Source: Taxillus chinensis
Lineage: Eukaryota > Streptophyta > Magnoliopsida > Santalales > Loranthaceae
Reading direction: 5' to 3'
Assembly (NCBI GenBank): GCA_023512835.1
Contig: CM042084.1
Location: 54,353,031-54,417,030, forward strand
Length of the DNA stretch: 64,000 nt
A model generated the notes under the pieces. The model was not told where the DNA came from. It made no database searches and saw only the letters and a program-made list of their open reading frames with translations. The translations under genes and the position numbers were made by a program. Every line of letters begins with the position of its first letter. Within the stretch, counting starts at the first letter, position 1. Positions 1-10,620 of the stretch are shown piece by piece.

Positions 1-794
1 GAAAGTGTGTATGCTACGTGTTTGGTTTAATGCCTGTGTGACCTTGTATCTTGTGTTTGTGGAACCCGGTGGTTGTGGAAGCCCTAATTGGAACTTGCTT
101 TGTATGGCTAAGCCTATATGGCTGTGGATATGTTAGTCCGTGTGGCTAAGCCTATATGGTTGTGGATATGTTAGTCCGTGTGGCTTAGCCTATATGGCCG
201 TGGATATGTTAGCTCGTGTGGCTAAGCCTTGAGAGGGTGTGGATATGTTGGCCGTGTGGCTAAGCCTAGTGGTTGTGGATATGTTAGCCTATATGGCTAA
301 GCCTTGTATGGTGTGGATAGGTGGGTGCCATTTGAATCTGGAATACAACTTGTTTACATTTTATTGTCACTACACCGCACCCGTACACACTCATGTAGAC
401 GCTAGGAGCATGGGATGGGTTGGGGAGACATGATCCCTCTTGAGCTGTGGTTGCTCACCCCTCCTCCTCTATGTTGTGTTTTCTTTCGGGAACATACAAG
501 GCGTTAGGAGGGACCCCAAGGTGGAAGACCTTATTTACTTTACACTGTCTACCATTTATGTTATTTTTATGAGAATTGATGTAACCCCAGTGGGGATGGA
601 TTGAAAAGAAGATTTTGTTGTAATAAAGACTGGTTTGGATTGTGGATTGCTTTTATGGACTTTACTGTCTTGAATGTGTTGTGGATGTTTAAAATGTATT
701 GTTCGGGGTTTGCACCCTAACCCCTTTGCCCTCCGTGTGGGTACAAGGGGAGTCACGTACCGGTTTCCTCGGGTTGGAAATCCGGGGCGTGACA
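1..794 (+). repeat. 5' LTR of element A (partial)
   Basis: Corresponds to 5627-6414 of the 3' LTR, with scattered substitutions and small indels. It ends in TGACA directly before the primer site. The first 1.1 kb of the LTR, including its promoter, lies outside the window. Confidence 0.88.
105..300 (+). repeat. 38-bp tandem repeat inside the LTR
   Basis: The block TGGCTAAGCC begins at 105, 143, 181, 219 and 257 (38-bp period), then 294. The remainder of each unit resembles TATATGGCTGTGGATATGTT. The same array is in the 3' LTR. Confidence 0.88.
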
Positions 795-797
795 ATA

Positions 798-809
798 TGG
801 TATCAGAGC
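798..809 (+). promoter_or_regulatory. Primer binding site of element A
   Basis: TGGTATCAGAGC, the standard plant complement to the 3' end of initiator tRNA-Met, lies 3 nt after the LTR end. Confidence 0.9.
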
Positions 810-1203
810 ATGGTCTAGTTGGCCTAGGGTAGTGGGCGGATCTGGTTATCTTGAGTCCTTTGGAGGAGCCTGGAGGGGACATGCCTGATCAACATGGTCC
901 TCCTTGAGCCTCCAAGGTGTACTTAGGGTAGTCCAGCCTTGTGGTAGGATTTGCATGCATTGGCATTAGGGCACTAGTTGCATTTCTTTGTGAATGTGTC
1001 TTGAATCGTGGATAAGATCATATGATTAAGTGAAATGTGCAACTCGATTTGTTTGGCAATGTGTTTGAATCGTGCAATGTGATTGATACGATGTATGTGT
1101 GCAATGTCATGTGATAGTGGAATTGATCGATGGGGTAGAGGTAGTGACGCGATAGATTATAAAAATTGTTTTGACGTTGTGCTTCTTACTTCGTGTAGTA
1201 AGA

Positions 1204-1650
1204 ATGCCGCCGAGAGAGTGACACATGCGTCCGGGGGCGTGGGTGATGAGTCATCTGCCCCATGAGGGTCCGGGTGCGGGACCGTCCGTTGGAGGGCATG
1301 CGTTGTTGCGCACGGCTACGAGAAGGCATCCAACTGGAGGTACAAGAGCTACGGGAGGGACTCCGGCAGGACGTTCAGGAGCGAGGTACGCCGAGGGCTG
1401 TCAGCCCTCAACACTCCCGTTTGAGCCCCATTTCCCAAAGGGTTGCGCTTCTTGTGGACAATCGGGACATTGGAAAAGAGAGTGTGCCAAAGCGATCGGG
1501 TGTCGCCTGCGTGGAAAAGTAGGATGTCTTCGTACGATCTGTTTGGTAGGACCGGGAGTGATCTTTGGAGGACTAGCTAGTGAGGCCCGTAGAAGAGCAA
1601 GACAGAACTTCATTGGTGGTATCGTGCCCCTTTGGTGGGTTGTCGGTTGA
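1204..1650 (+). pseudogene. gag remnant with CCHC zinc knuckle (element A)
   Basis: An ATG at 1204 aligns with the gag start of element E but reaches a stop after five codons because one base is missing. Homology resumes in another frame across a Gly/Arg-rich stretch. A single CCHC knuckle (C-A-S-C-G-Q-S-G-H-W-K-R-E-C, 1444-1485) follows. The capsid-like core present in element E between these parts is absent, so the protein is an internal deletion product. Family knowledge: the knuckle belongs to nucleocapsid. No intact product is expected. Confidence 0.68.
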
Positions 1651-4507
1651 GTCTCGTACTAGTTAGGTGAGGCGGGGGTGGACTTTATCATGTCACGTTT
1701 GAGTTAGCATTTCGAATGGATGTGGTTGGTGACTGTTAGGAAATAAATAAGTAAAAAGAGTAAATATAGATTCATAACGTTTGGAAGAATAATGAGTAAC
1801 TAATAAAAAAATATGGGTGTTGATTTTATACGTGAGTGATATTCAATTTTGGCACATGTGGATAATCAAAGTAACCAAATCTTGTAGGCAACCTTTTTTT
1901 TAAGTGGGAGGAAATTTAGACTGGCTAGCTAGTAGAGCTTGAGGTGTGAGGTGATGGCTTGTGGGTTGTTGTGTGACCCCTCCTTGGCAACCTTGAGTAA
2001 TATAAATGTGTTTTTCGCGGATAGATGTATGTGTTGGAATACTACATGAAAGGGATATTCCTATGGTTACCTTTCCAAGTGTTGTGGTTGAAGGAGGAAA
2101 ACACGGCTAGTATAGCCGCTCCTTGGGTCCATGAGGTGTTGGCTTGTTGGCTAGGGTGGTCGTTGCTAGTTCTTGATTAGTGATTATATAGGTGTTATGG
2201 GTTCTCGGATGGCCAAGCGGTAGCCATGTGTCGTGCTTATGGTGTGTCGAAAAACACCAGTAACGTAAAGCAGATATGTTGTGAAACCGGTTTGTGCATG
2301 TATGAAATGTGCGGTGTTCCAGAATTGAACTAAGCGGTTATGAGTGGGTTTTGAGGGTTATGCCCGGTGCATCAATTTGGTAAAAAGAGGTAAGCAAGTG
2401 AGATTTGGCGAGGCCTTGTTCGGGTATCTTTCTCTAGGGGGCGGAGGGTGTACTTTGGCATGGTAGGGCCATTCCTTTGATTCGTATCTTGTGGGAAGTA
2501 GGCTTAGAGGAGGAGAGAAGATGTATGGGCTGGTACGTTTTCTACTCGTCGGGTGTTTTGTGTGTCATTGCTTGTGTGCAAAAAAATGTGGTATTGTGTT
2601 GTTGTATGTGTTGCATCTGCGGTAAATGCATATAGCGAGTTGCTACGTGTGGGTGTTGTGACACATATGTGTAGAGGAGGATGAGGCGTGGTGTAGTGGC
2701 ATATTAAGCGTGGTGTGGGGATGAAGAAAAGTGTTAGATGTGATGTTATTAATATTATTCCTTATCCGGTGTGATGTTTAATATTAAAGTGTTGATAAGC
2801 TAGGAAAAGGGTATTAGTGTTATTTATGAGTCGGTCGGCCGTTTTTGCTTAAAAAAGGGTATTAGTCTTTACTCCCTGGGGAGAGATTTATGTCGGGCGG
2901 ATATCACAAGGGTGTATGTTTTGGAGCGGTGGTGGTAGGCGGGTGATCTATATCTGTTCTCCTCGAAAACCTTTCATGTGTAGTATCACACGGTAAGTGA
3001 GATGGTTCACGCCATCAAGGTGTCGGTGTATTTGAGACTTTTGTTGGTGTATCGAGATGGAACGCGATGGTTGGTATAGGGGAGTTGGTAGGCCATGAGG
3101 TGGAGTATGTCATAGAGGCAAAGAACTCCCCTTGTGACTTGTGAATGGCGACACCGAGGGATCAATTGTCTTGTTGCGGGTGGGGGATTTTTCCTGGTCG
3201 GAGAGAGTTGTGTTAGTTATACTTCACCGATGTCGGAGGATAAGTTCCACTTCATTGCGTTTGGTGTTTGCCGACTCGAAAAGGTGTTAACACTTGGGTC
3301 ATGTAGTGTATGCCTCGGTTAGTATGCGAGGGTGTGGAACCTTAGTGGATACCTATTTAACCGTGATCAAGGATGCTAGCACGAAGTGTCCGAGAGCTGT
3401 TATAGTGTAGTGTTCCGGTTGCGTTGCGGTTCACGACTTCTTTTAGTCGACCCTCACGGTCGGTGACGGGTGATAGCGGGATGGTGGATTTTGGTCTTGT
3501 TTGTGGTTGTGTATGGTACTGCATTTGTTGTTTTGAGTTACTCCTTGGACTCCGTTGGGCGTCTTGTTGATTGTGACCGAATTGGTGGAGAGCGAACTTC
3601 ATCCTGTCGTAGTTGTGTCCTGGATTGTAAGTCATCTTGAGTTCCCTTTGGCATTGGTTGGGTTTTGTTGTTGCGTGTATCGTTATAGAGTGAGGCGGTT
3701 TTGTTTGTGATGCGGGTCTTCTTTGTGGTGATATCCCTTGTGTAGGATTTGCGATTGTGGTTTACATCATGCTCTTATCCCATTTGTTTGTATTTCATTG
3801 TGACCTCCTGGTGCTTGCTTTGTAAGGGTGAGGTCTACATCCGGGGTGTGGCCGCATGGTAAATTGTTGGTGTCCGTTGCATCCAATCTTGGTGGCGGGT
3901 TCTTGTTGGGGTACCTTTAATTGGGGAGTGTTGGTTCATTGTGACGCGCGTAGGCTGATGGTGTTGGCGAATGGGCGGTGGGAACGTTAAATGTGCGATA
4001 GTGTTTGTCTTGTGAGTTGATCCGTGACCGTCGTGCCATGTAATTACTTGCGACACGTGTTATGTGTGTTTTTGTGTGATATCTTCGATCGCAAGTATGT
4101 GGATGGTTGTGGGCAAGGTGCATCAGCTTGTGCGTTATGGAAGGTGTGTTGTCTTTTCGAGGATGGCACGTCTGCGAAGAAGACATGGGAACGTGAGTCC
4201 GTGATGCGTGGCGGCACCCGAGTTGTTCGAGGACCAACAATCTTAAGGGTGGAGGGGTGGCGGTCAGTGGTGTATTTGTATTTCCTTTCGACTTTTGACT
4301 TTTATTTATATTGAATGTGTTAATGAAATGTGCTTGTGATGGGTATTTGTGACATGTGGATGTGGACTGTGGTGGCACTATGTTATGTGCTATTGTGTAC
4401 AATGTGCGGTGTATGACCCACTTGGGTGTTGTGGCTCGTCGTGTGGCAAATGGGTAGCTTGAGTTTGTTTTCCTCGTATGTCATTTCTTTTCGAGGACGA
4501 AAAGTCT
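1651..4507 (+). other. Internal region of element A with no recognisable coding sequence
   Basis: No protease, RT, RNase H or integrase motif was found by reading. The plus strand is strikingly rich in G and T. The last ~450 bp (about 4050-4507) match the 3' end of element E in reverse complement, including the segment encoding the E-S-V-M-R-type integrase tail and the following untranslated region. Confidence 0.55.
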
Positions 4508-4521
4508 TAAGGGGGAGAGGA
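4508..4521 (+). other. Polypurine tract of element A
   Basis: AAGGGGGAGAGGA directly precedes the 3' LTR start TGTAAGGACCC. This is the expected plus-strand primer. Confidence 0.8.
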
Positions 4522-4950
4522 TGTAAGGACCCGTACCTTGAGTTAGTCACAGTTTTGCCTTCTGAGTAGTTTTTCTAGATTTTGACCTAGTGAATGGGCT
4601 CAAATGAATTCACGTGCAAAAGGAAAGATGCTTAGAATGATGTCCTCTATCTACCACAGAAGTTTTAGGCCAAACAGACATGTATGTGAGGTGCACGTGA
4701 AATGGGTCCAATTCACGTGCAAGTGTGGTTGTCTTCTAAATGATGCAAGGAGGCTAGGGGTGAAGTTTGAGCGCATTTGGAGTGCATTTGGAGTTGCACG
4801 TGAATTGGGGAATTCACGTGCAAATTGGCGTGCAGGATTATTTTGCATGGTTCCCTTGGTTTTGTCATTCTAATCATCTTTTCCCAAAGGACCATGTTGG
4901 AATTGTGACTATTTTGGTGTGTATGGGTGTGGGAAGGTCATAGCTTGTTC

Positions 4951-5030
4951 CATCAAAACTACGTCGTTTTGATGCTGGGATTCACTTAATTAAAACTACG
5001 TCGTTTTAATGTTGTGTTGTCTATATAAGG
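4951..5030 (+). promoter_or_regulatory. LTR promoter block: ACGT near-palindromes and TATA box
   Basis: CAAAACTACGTCGTTTTG occurs at about 4953-4971 and a variant with AT-flanks at about 4991-5010. TATATAAG is at 5023-5030. The order resembles a plant core promoter with bZIP-type ACGT sites, but function is inferred. Confidence 0.55.
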
Positions 5031-5078
5031 AGGAGAAGCCCCTCTGTTTTAGGTATAGGGTTTGTTGCTCCACCAACT

Positions 5079-5081
<3 letters not shown>

Positions 5082-5138
<57 letters not shown>
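5082..5138 (+). repeat. (AG)n microsatellite in LTR leader
   Basis: Uninterrupted AG run beginning about 51 nt after the TATA box, so it would fall near the start of the LTR transcript. Confidence 0.95.
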
Positions 5139-5140
<2 letters not shown>

Positions 5141-5729
5141 AGGAGAGCTCCTAGTTGCTGCCGGGCGTCTTGCGTGGGTGGTCAGAGTCTCGTGGGTGGA
5201 CGGCATTCGGCGTGGGATCAGACTATTGCTGTGTTGTTGCGTCTTACTTGAGGTAGGGGTTCTGTTCTTCCTAAATCCTCCTCTGTCCTAGGGTTCTAGG
5301 GCAGATTATGGAGTTTAACCTGTATATATATATGTAATCCATATAGGTGTGATCTCCTATATGGATGTTGGCCTTCAATGGCAGTTTTTGATGTATTCTA
5401 GTGTTGGATGGTGTGCATATTAAGTGTTCGATAAAATGCCTGTGTGGATATGTCTGTGTGAATATGCCTAGTATGTGTTTGATAATATGCCTGTGTGGCT
5501 GGGTTTGTGGGTCGGTGAATGTATGCATGTTAAGCGTTTGGTAAAATACCTGTGAGACTCTGCATGTCAAGTGTTTGATTTTATGCCTGATGGGTGTGCG
5601 AACTAAGTGTTTGGTATTATGCCTGTGAAAGTGTGTATGCTACGTGTTTGGTTTAATGCTGTGTGACCTTGTATCTTGTCTTGTGGAACCCGGTGGGTGT
5701 GGAAGCCTGGGATCGAGCTGTGCTTTGTA

Positions 5730-5946
5730 TGGCTAAGCCTATATGGCTGTGGATATGTTAGTCCGTGTGGCTAAGCCTATATGGTTGTGGATATGTTAGT
5801 CCGTGTGGCTAAGCCTATATGGCCGTGGATATGTTAGCTCGTGTGGCTAAGCCTGAGAGGGTGTGGATATGTTAGCCCGTGTGGCTAAGCCTGAGTGGCT
5901 GTGGATATGTTAGCCTATATGGCTAAGCCTGTATGGCTGTGGATAG
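5730..5946 (+). repeat. 38-bp tandem array in the 3' LTR of element A
   Basis: TGGCTAAGCC starts at 5730, 5768, 5806, 5844, 5882 and 5920, an exact 38-bp period across six units. Confidence 0.92.
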
Positions 5947-6414
5947 GTGGGTGCCATTTGAATGTGGAATACAACTTGTTTACATTTTATTGTCACTACA
6001 CTGCACCTGTACACACTCATGTAGACGCTAGGAGCATGGGATGGGTTGGGGAGACATGATCCCCTTGAGGCGTGGTTGCTCACCCCTCCTCTATGTTGTG
6101 TTTTCTTTCAGGAACATACAGGCGTTAGGAGGGACCCCAAGGTGGAAGACCTTATTTACTTTCTTGTCTACCATTTATGTTATTTTTATGAGAATTGATG
6201 TAACCCGGTGGGGATGGATTGAAAAGAAGATTTTGTTGTAATAAAGATTGGTTTTGGATTGTGGATTGCTTTTATGAACTTTACTTGTCTTGAATGTGTT
6301 GTGGATGTTTAAAATGTATTGTTCGGGGTTTGCACCCTAACCCCTTTGCCCTCCGTGTGGGTACAAGGGAGTCACGTACCTGGTTTCCTCGGGTTGGAAA
6401 TCCGGGGCGTGACA

Positions 6415-7439
6415 GTTGAGGTGATGGCAGTGAATGTGGTCGGTGTCGGCTGGCTGGGGGGAACAAAGGCAGGGGAAGTTTTGGAAAAGTGGTTCACTGG
6501 TTTTGATGGAAAAAGGGATGGCGATGGTTAATTTTAGTGACGGAATGATGGAGAATTACAATAAGGGCATGGAAACAATAGTGGCCGGGCAATTTCAATT
6601 TTCGGCCGGGGGAACTCTCTAGAGGGATTAAGGGAGGAGAGGAACTGGGAGATTGTGGCTTAAATTTTTGGGTTTGAGAGCCCCGTTTTTGTTTGGTGGA
6701 GGAGATAAGTATATACAAAGAGGAGATAGGCGAGGTTTTATGGTTTAATTGGGGCGGCGAGGAAGCATGGGAAGGTGACCGGCCATGGTTAGCTTCAAAG
6801 GAATTGGGTTATGGCTGTGAGAGAGAGAATGGGACCGAGACTTGACCACGGTTGGGTCATGGGGAGAAGAGAGAGATGGAGGTATGGGCGAGAGCATGAT
6901 CGGCTAGACTTTCTTTGTGGTCCGCGGCATGGTGCTGGTGGTCCTATGTGTGTGGCCGGACGTGGGGAAGGAGATGGCGCGGGAGAGAGAAGAGGTGGAA
7001 GAAGACAACACGTGAACAACGTGAAGAGTTAAGGTGACCCTTTTGTGTGGTGATAATTTTTTGGTTTTTTTTGTTTTTATTATTTTGTTTTGCTTTTTGT
7101 ATTTTGTTTTATTTGTTTTATTTCCAGCAAATCGGAGGCAACACATAGGCTTGAGATGTGCGGGAAAGAAGAAAATAAAAAAATTATTTTATTTTGGATT
7201 TTTGAGATCGGTAAGACAATCCGACTTCCAATAAAATGTGAAAAAATTATTTTTTGGACTCGGGGCATCACGACGAGTGATCCCATATCTTTTTTTCTTG
7301 AAAATAAGCTCGTTTTTGTGCCAAGATTGTATTACGCGTCCCTAAACCACTTTATTACGAAAAAAAGCTTTTTTTTAAAAAAAAATAAGTTTGTATAAGT
7401 GAATATATGCAATATATACGTTAAAATTCTCATAATGAT
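6415..7439. other. Unassigned DNA, no gene recognised
   Basis: A G/T-rich stretch to about 7030 is followed by T- and A-rich DNA. Open frames here are short, low in complexity and unlike any family I know. Probably decayed repeat or untranslated DNA. Confidence 0.4.
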
Positions 7440-7786
7440 GTGAGGATTAAGAAAATGAGATTCGTGACACTGTGCGGGGTGTTATTTTAAAAGTCAAGTG
7501 TCGTTTGCCCACCGTTAACGATCCGAAATGCTATTTTTCCCATAACTTTCTCATTTGACCTCGGATCTGAGCACGATCGAAGGCGTCGATCCTCAAATTT
7601 GATTCTCTATCACTTAGGACTGGATTCTCAGCATTTGATAACATTTTAAAGAAGTCATCGAGATGCATCCTTTGAATCGACGATCACATCTCTTTATTTA
7701 TTTGTATAAAGTAATTAACAAATAAGAAAGAAATCTAAAGTGGCAAATGAACATCTATGTCTAATACGGACAAAAAGGGGTCCAAC
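7440..7786 (+). repeat. Old dispersed repeat, copy 1 (LTR-like end)
   Basis: A block around CCATAACTTTCTCATTTGACC (7549 onward) matches diverged sequence at about 16980 in the same orientation. Both blocks run on to a GGGTCCAACA end (about 7786 and 17163). Possibly the ends of an ancient LTR. Confidence 0.4.
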
Positions 7787-7894
7787 ATATATAATGACGC
7801 TTTCCACAAATCGTTGTCTCATATTGTTTTTAATGATACATTTCTGAAGCGTCGTTACAAGAAAACATAAAATGACATTTTTATTAAAGGTGTT
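7787..7894. mobile_element. Left part of a CACTA-like element, interrupted by hAT
   Basis: Contains TTACAAGAAAAC near 7855, like a decayed CACTACAAGAAAAAC terminus, and GCGTCGTTA-type subterminal motifs. It would be continuous with 16322-16401 if the hAT insertion and one target copy were removed. Confidence 0.4.
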
Positions 7895-7902
7895 GTCATA
7901 TT
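7895..7902. repeat. Target site duplication of hAT, left copy
   Basis: GTCATATT, identical to 16314-16321. Eight bases is the duplication length characteristic of hAT transposases. Confidence 0.8.
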
Positions 7903-8054
7903 CGGGGGCGACTCTAGAATTTATTTTCAGGGTGTTCAATATTTATTATAAAAATTAAAAATAATATCATTAATAAAATATTACATAAATTGTTATAAAA
8001 TCATAGAAGTCTTTAAATCTAACAACGCTAAAAAAAATACATGAAATGTCATAA

Positions 8055-8296
8055 TCATAAAATCTTCCTGCGGGACTTCATAGCTTGATAACGTTGCATG
8101 ATAGCTTCATTATCAATGTTATCAAATACCTCACTTTCAATGTATGTTACCAAACAATCATTCATCCATTGATCTCCCATTCGATTGCGCAGTTGATTCT
8201 TTATATATTTCATTGCTGAAAAACTTATTTCTACTGTAGTAGTTGCAACAGGAAGAGTCAACACTAACTTCACAAGCAAATAAACTAAAGGATATG
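8055..8296 (-). pseudogene. hAT transposase C-terminal dimerisation fragment, copy 1
   Basis: Minus-strand translation gives L-T-L-P-V-A-T-T-T-V-E-I-S-F-S-A-M-K, then L-R-N-R-M-G-D-Q-W-M-N-D-C-L. This is the conserved hAT C-terminal dimerisation region that follows the catalytic domain. The N-terminal zinc finger and catalytic core are absent. Its upstream side is cut by the LTR at 8297. In the intact family this region mediates transposase multimerisation; here only the last 80 or so residues survive. Confidence 0.78.
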
Positions 8297-9798
8297 TGAT
8301 AACGTGCATTTTATGCCGTTATTCTAGTGTTTATTTAGGATGTTTAAGAGCATGATTAGAGCCTTATTGCTTCATATATCATATATATTTGCTCTAACCC
8401 CTAGGAAGATGCTATTTGCAAATACATGAGTTTTTAAGCTGTTTTGGCAGATTTTGGAGCTCACTTTTGATATAGTAGATGACCTCAAACAATTGGCGTG
8501 CAAGAACAAAAGTTGCTTAGAATGATGTCCTCTACCTACCACAGAAATTTCAGAGCATTTGGAGCTGAACGTGAATTCACCCATTTCACGTGCAAGCATA
8601 TTTTTGCTTCTCGAGCCTCTACGGGATGCAAGGAAGCTTGGGGGAGAAGTTTGGCCGATTTGGAGCTGCACGTGAATTCATCATATCACGTGCAAAATGA
8701 CGTGCAGAGATATTTTTGGACCGATCCTATTGTTTTTCCATGCTGATCATTTGTTCCTGAAGGCCCATGTCCAAATTGTGGATGGAAGATAGAGATTTTA
8801 AAGTTTGGAGTGTCACTTATCAAAACTACGTCGTTTTGATAGATGGGCTAGGGTACACACCTCAAGGCCCATCCAACCTCTATAAATAGAGGCTCCACGC
8901 CCCATGCTATGCATCCTAGACCCCCTACACGTTTTTAGAGAGAGAGAGAGAGAGAGGCTTCACGACTTGGAGGCTGCTCCTTGACCTAGGAGAGCAGCCG
9001 TCGCAGCCGTCGCGGATTTTGGAGCTTGGATTTGAAGTCTTGTTGCGTGTGTGGATTAGAAGAAGATATTTAGCTTTACTGCTATGGTTTTGCTTGTAAT
9101 CATGCGTGAGTAGTTCTTATAATCTAGGGGAGCAATGTAGCCCCCTTGTTGCTTTGCTGTGTTTATGAATATTGGGTTTGGATGATTGAGTTTTGCATGT
9201 TTTATGAATCTGTTCTTGATTTCTATCTTTGGATGTACACCTTGGTATTCTTAGCCCTAGTCTGGGGCGGATTGAGATTCATAACTTATTTGTAATTGGT
9301 GTGATCATTATCCTTTTGCAAGTATGATTTATTGGCTTTGCATGTTTGTGTGTTTAGATGACCATTCCGCATACAACTCTTAAAAGGACCTCAATGACCA
9401 TTTGTTGTCCTTGGCTTATATTTAGCATGTTTTCAATCAGACAACCTTAATACCATGAACCAGTAGAGATAACATAGGGAGGTGAAATTGTGACCCTAGA
9501 TGCTTTAATCCTTGAATCTTAGTCCTAAAAACAACTTGCTTTCTTTGATATTTTAGAAAACCACATAAAAATTAGATCTTTAGTTTAAAAAAGAGAACTT
9601 TTTGCCAAGACATTTTATAGAACAAGAGTAATTGGGTGTTTTGATTTAAGAACTAGAAAACTAGGCTAATCCCTGTGGGTTCGATCCCTTGCTTGCTGCT
9701 ATTCTTTTAGTGCAAACTTAGGGAATTTATTATCTTGAAGAGAGATTTAACGACATTAGTTATTTGCTCTTTTAGAGAGGCTAAAAATCTATCTGTCA
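8297..9798 (+). repeat. 1502-bp LTR of the element F family, without internal region
   Basis: Begins TGATAACGTGCATTTTATGC and ends AATCTATCTGTCA. It is the same family as 59595-61108, which is in opposite orientation. No internal retrotransposon sequence follows; after AAT (9799-9801) the LTR start repeats for 85 bp. It has a TATA box at 8881-8888, a GA tract and paired CACGTG-type motifs (8570-8700). Confidence 0.88.
8881..8957 (+). promoter_or_regulatory. LTR core promoter: TATA box and (AG)n leader
   Basis: TATAAATA at 8881-8888 and an AG run at 8937-8957. The ACGT near-palindrome CAAAACTACGTCGTTTTG lies upstream at about 8820-8837. Confidence 0.55.
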
Positions 9799-9801
9799 AA
9801 T

Positions 9802-9886
9802 TGATAACGTGCATTTTATGCCGTTATTCTAGTGTTTATTTAGGATGTTTAAGAGCATGATTAGAGCCTTATTGCTTCATATATCA
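9802..9886 (+). repeat. Truncated second copy of the LTR start
   Basis: Repeats the first 85 bp of the LTR at 8297 almost exactly, then switches to hAT sequence at a TCA shared by both partners. Confidence 0.88.
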
Positions 9887-10132
9887 CTTTCAATGTATGT
9901 TACCAAACAATCATTCATCCATTTATCTCCCATTCGATTGCGCAGTTTATTCTTTATATATTTCATTGCTGAAAAACTTATTTCTACTATAGTAGTTGCA
10001 ACAGGAAGAGTCAACACTAACTTCACAAGCAAATGAACTAAAGGATATGTGACATCCTTCTCTGTCTCTATCATCAAACACCACAAAATTCATTACATCT
10101 AACACTAGTACAACCACAAATAAGCAATACAT
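9884..10132 (-). pseudogene. hAT transposase C-terminal fragment, copy 2
   Basis: 9884-10049 duplicates 8131-8296, with four substitutions that I can see. It then runs on into uninterrupted hAT coding sequence upstream, showing the original context. The conserved L-P-V-A-T and S-F-S-A-M-K motifs are retained. Because copy 2 continues and copy 1 stops at the LTR, copy 1 is the duplicated segment. Confidence 0.72.
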
Positions 10133-10620
10133 TAAACACTACAAACATCAAAATATTTATGCATTCTAAAATTTTCTAAATTAAAATCAAATTAAAATTA
10201 TTGAATAGCAATTAGCAATACAATATCAATTACCAAATTATCAATTATAAAAAACAAATTATTAACTATACATTTTAAAAGTATTATAAATTTTATTGAC
10301 AAAGGGACAAACCTGTAGCGTGAACGTTACGGCAGTCGGTAGAATAGGCAGCCGGCGACGGACGACAGTGTTGCCAGCCGCAGGCGGGCGCGGGTGGGGG
10401 CGATCCAATGAGCCACGAGCTGGGTTGGGGCGGTGGGTGACAGACGGCCGGACGGGCGTTGGCCGTTGGGCACTAACACGCCTGGCCGGAGGCGTCGGAG
10501 TGAGGGCAGAGGTTGACGGGGTTGCAACAAGCAGAGGACAACAGTGACGGCGACGGGCGCAGGGCACTGGCAAGCCGTGTTGGCCTGTTGCGTGTTGCGT
10601 GTTGCCTTGTTGGAGCGCTG
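10133..10620. other. hAT internal DNA with a GC-rich segment
   Basis: AT-rich to about 10310, then a GC-rich stretch (10310-10620) with no recognised protein. Open frames in it are Arg/Pro-rich and low in complexity. Confidence 0.4.

Larger units (their letters stand above)
1..6414 (+). mobile_element. Element A: non-autonomous Ty3/gypsy LTR retrotransposon, 5' end cut by window edge
   Basis: Sequence from position 1 recurs at 5627 and both copies end in GGGGCGTGACA (794 and 6414), so these are direct LTRs. A tRNA-iMet-type primer site follows the first LTR and a purine tract precedes the second. The internal part is only 3.7 kb and holds a damaged gag remnant with no recognisable protease, RT or integrase. 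Its primer-site neighbourhood, gag start, 3' non-coding end and LTR ends match element E (47652-55418), so it is a deleted, non-autonomous relative of that chromovirus family. Confidence 0.88.
4522..6414 (+). repeat. 3' LTR of element A, 1893 bp
   Basis: Bounded by TGTAAGGACC and GGGGCGTGACA (TG...CA). Contains, in order: paired CACGTG-containing motifs (about 4604-4840), two ACGT-centred near-palindromes, a TATA box, a long GA tract, degenerate TGTTTGATAAAATGCCTG repeats (about 5415-5640) and a 38-bp tandem array. Confidence 0.88.

Noticed and set aside
2199..2245. tRNA-like A-box sequence (GGATGGCCAAGCGGT)
   Set aside because: No matching B box, acceptor stem or anticodon arm at proper spacing; chance similarity inside element A.
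6811..7032. Gly/Arg-rich frame near element A
   Set aside because: Biased composition, overlapping open frames on both strands, no domain.
9676..9687. GGTTCGATCCC, like a Pol III B box, in the LTR
   Set aside because: No A box at suitable distance and no foldable tRNA; also present in the other LTR copy as family sequence.
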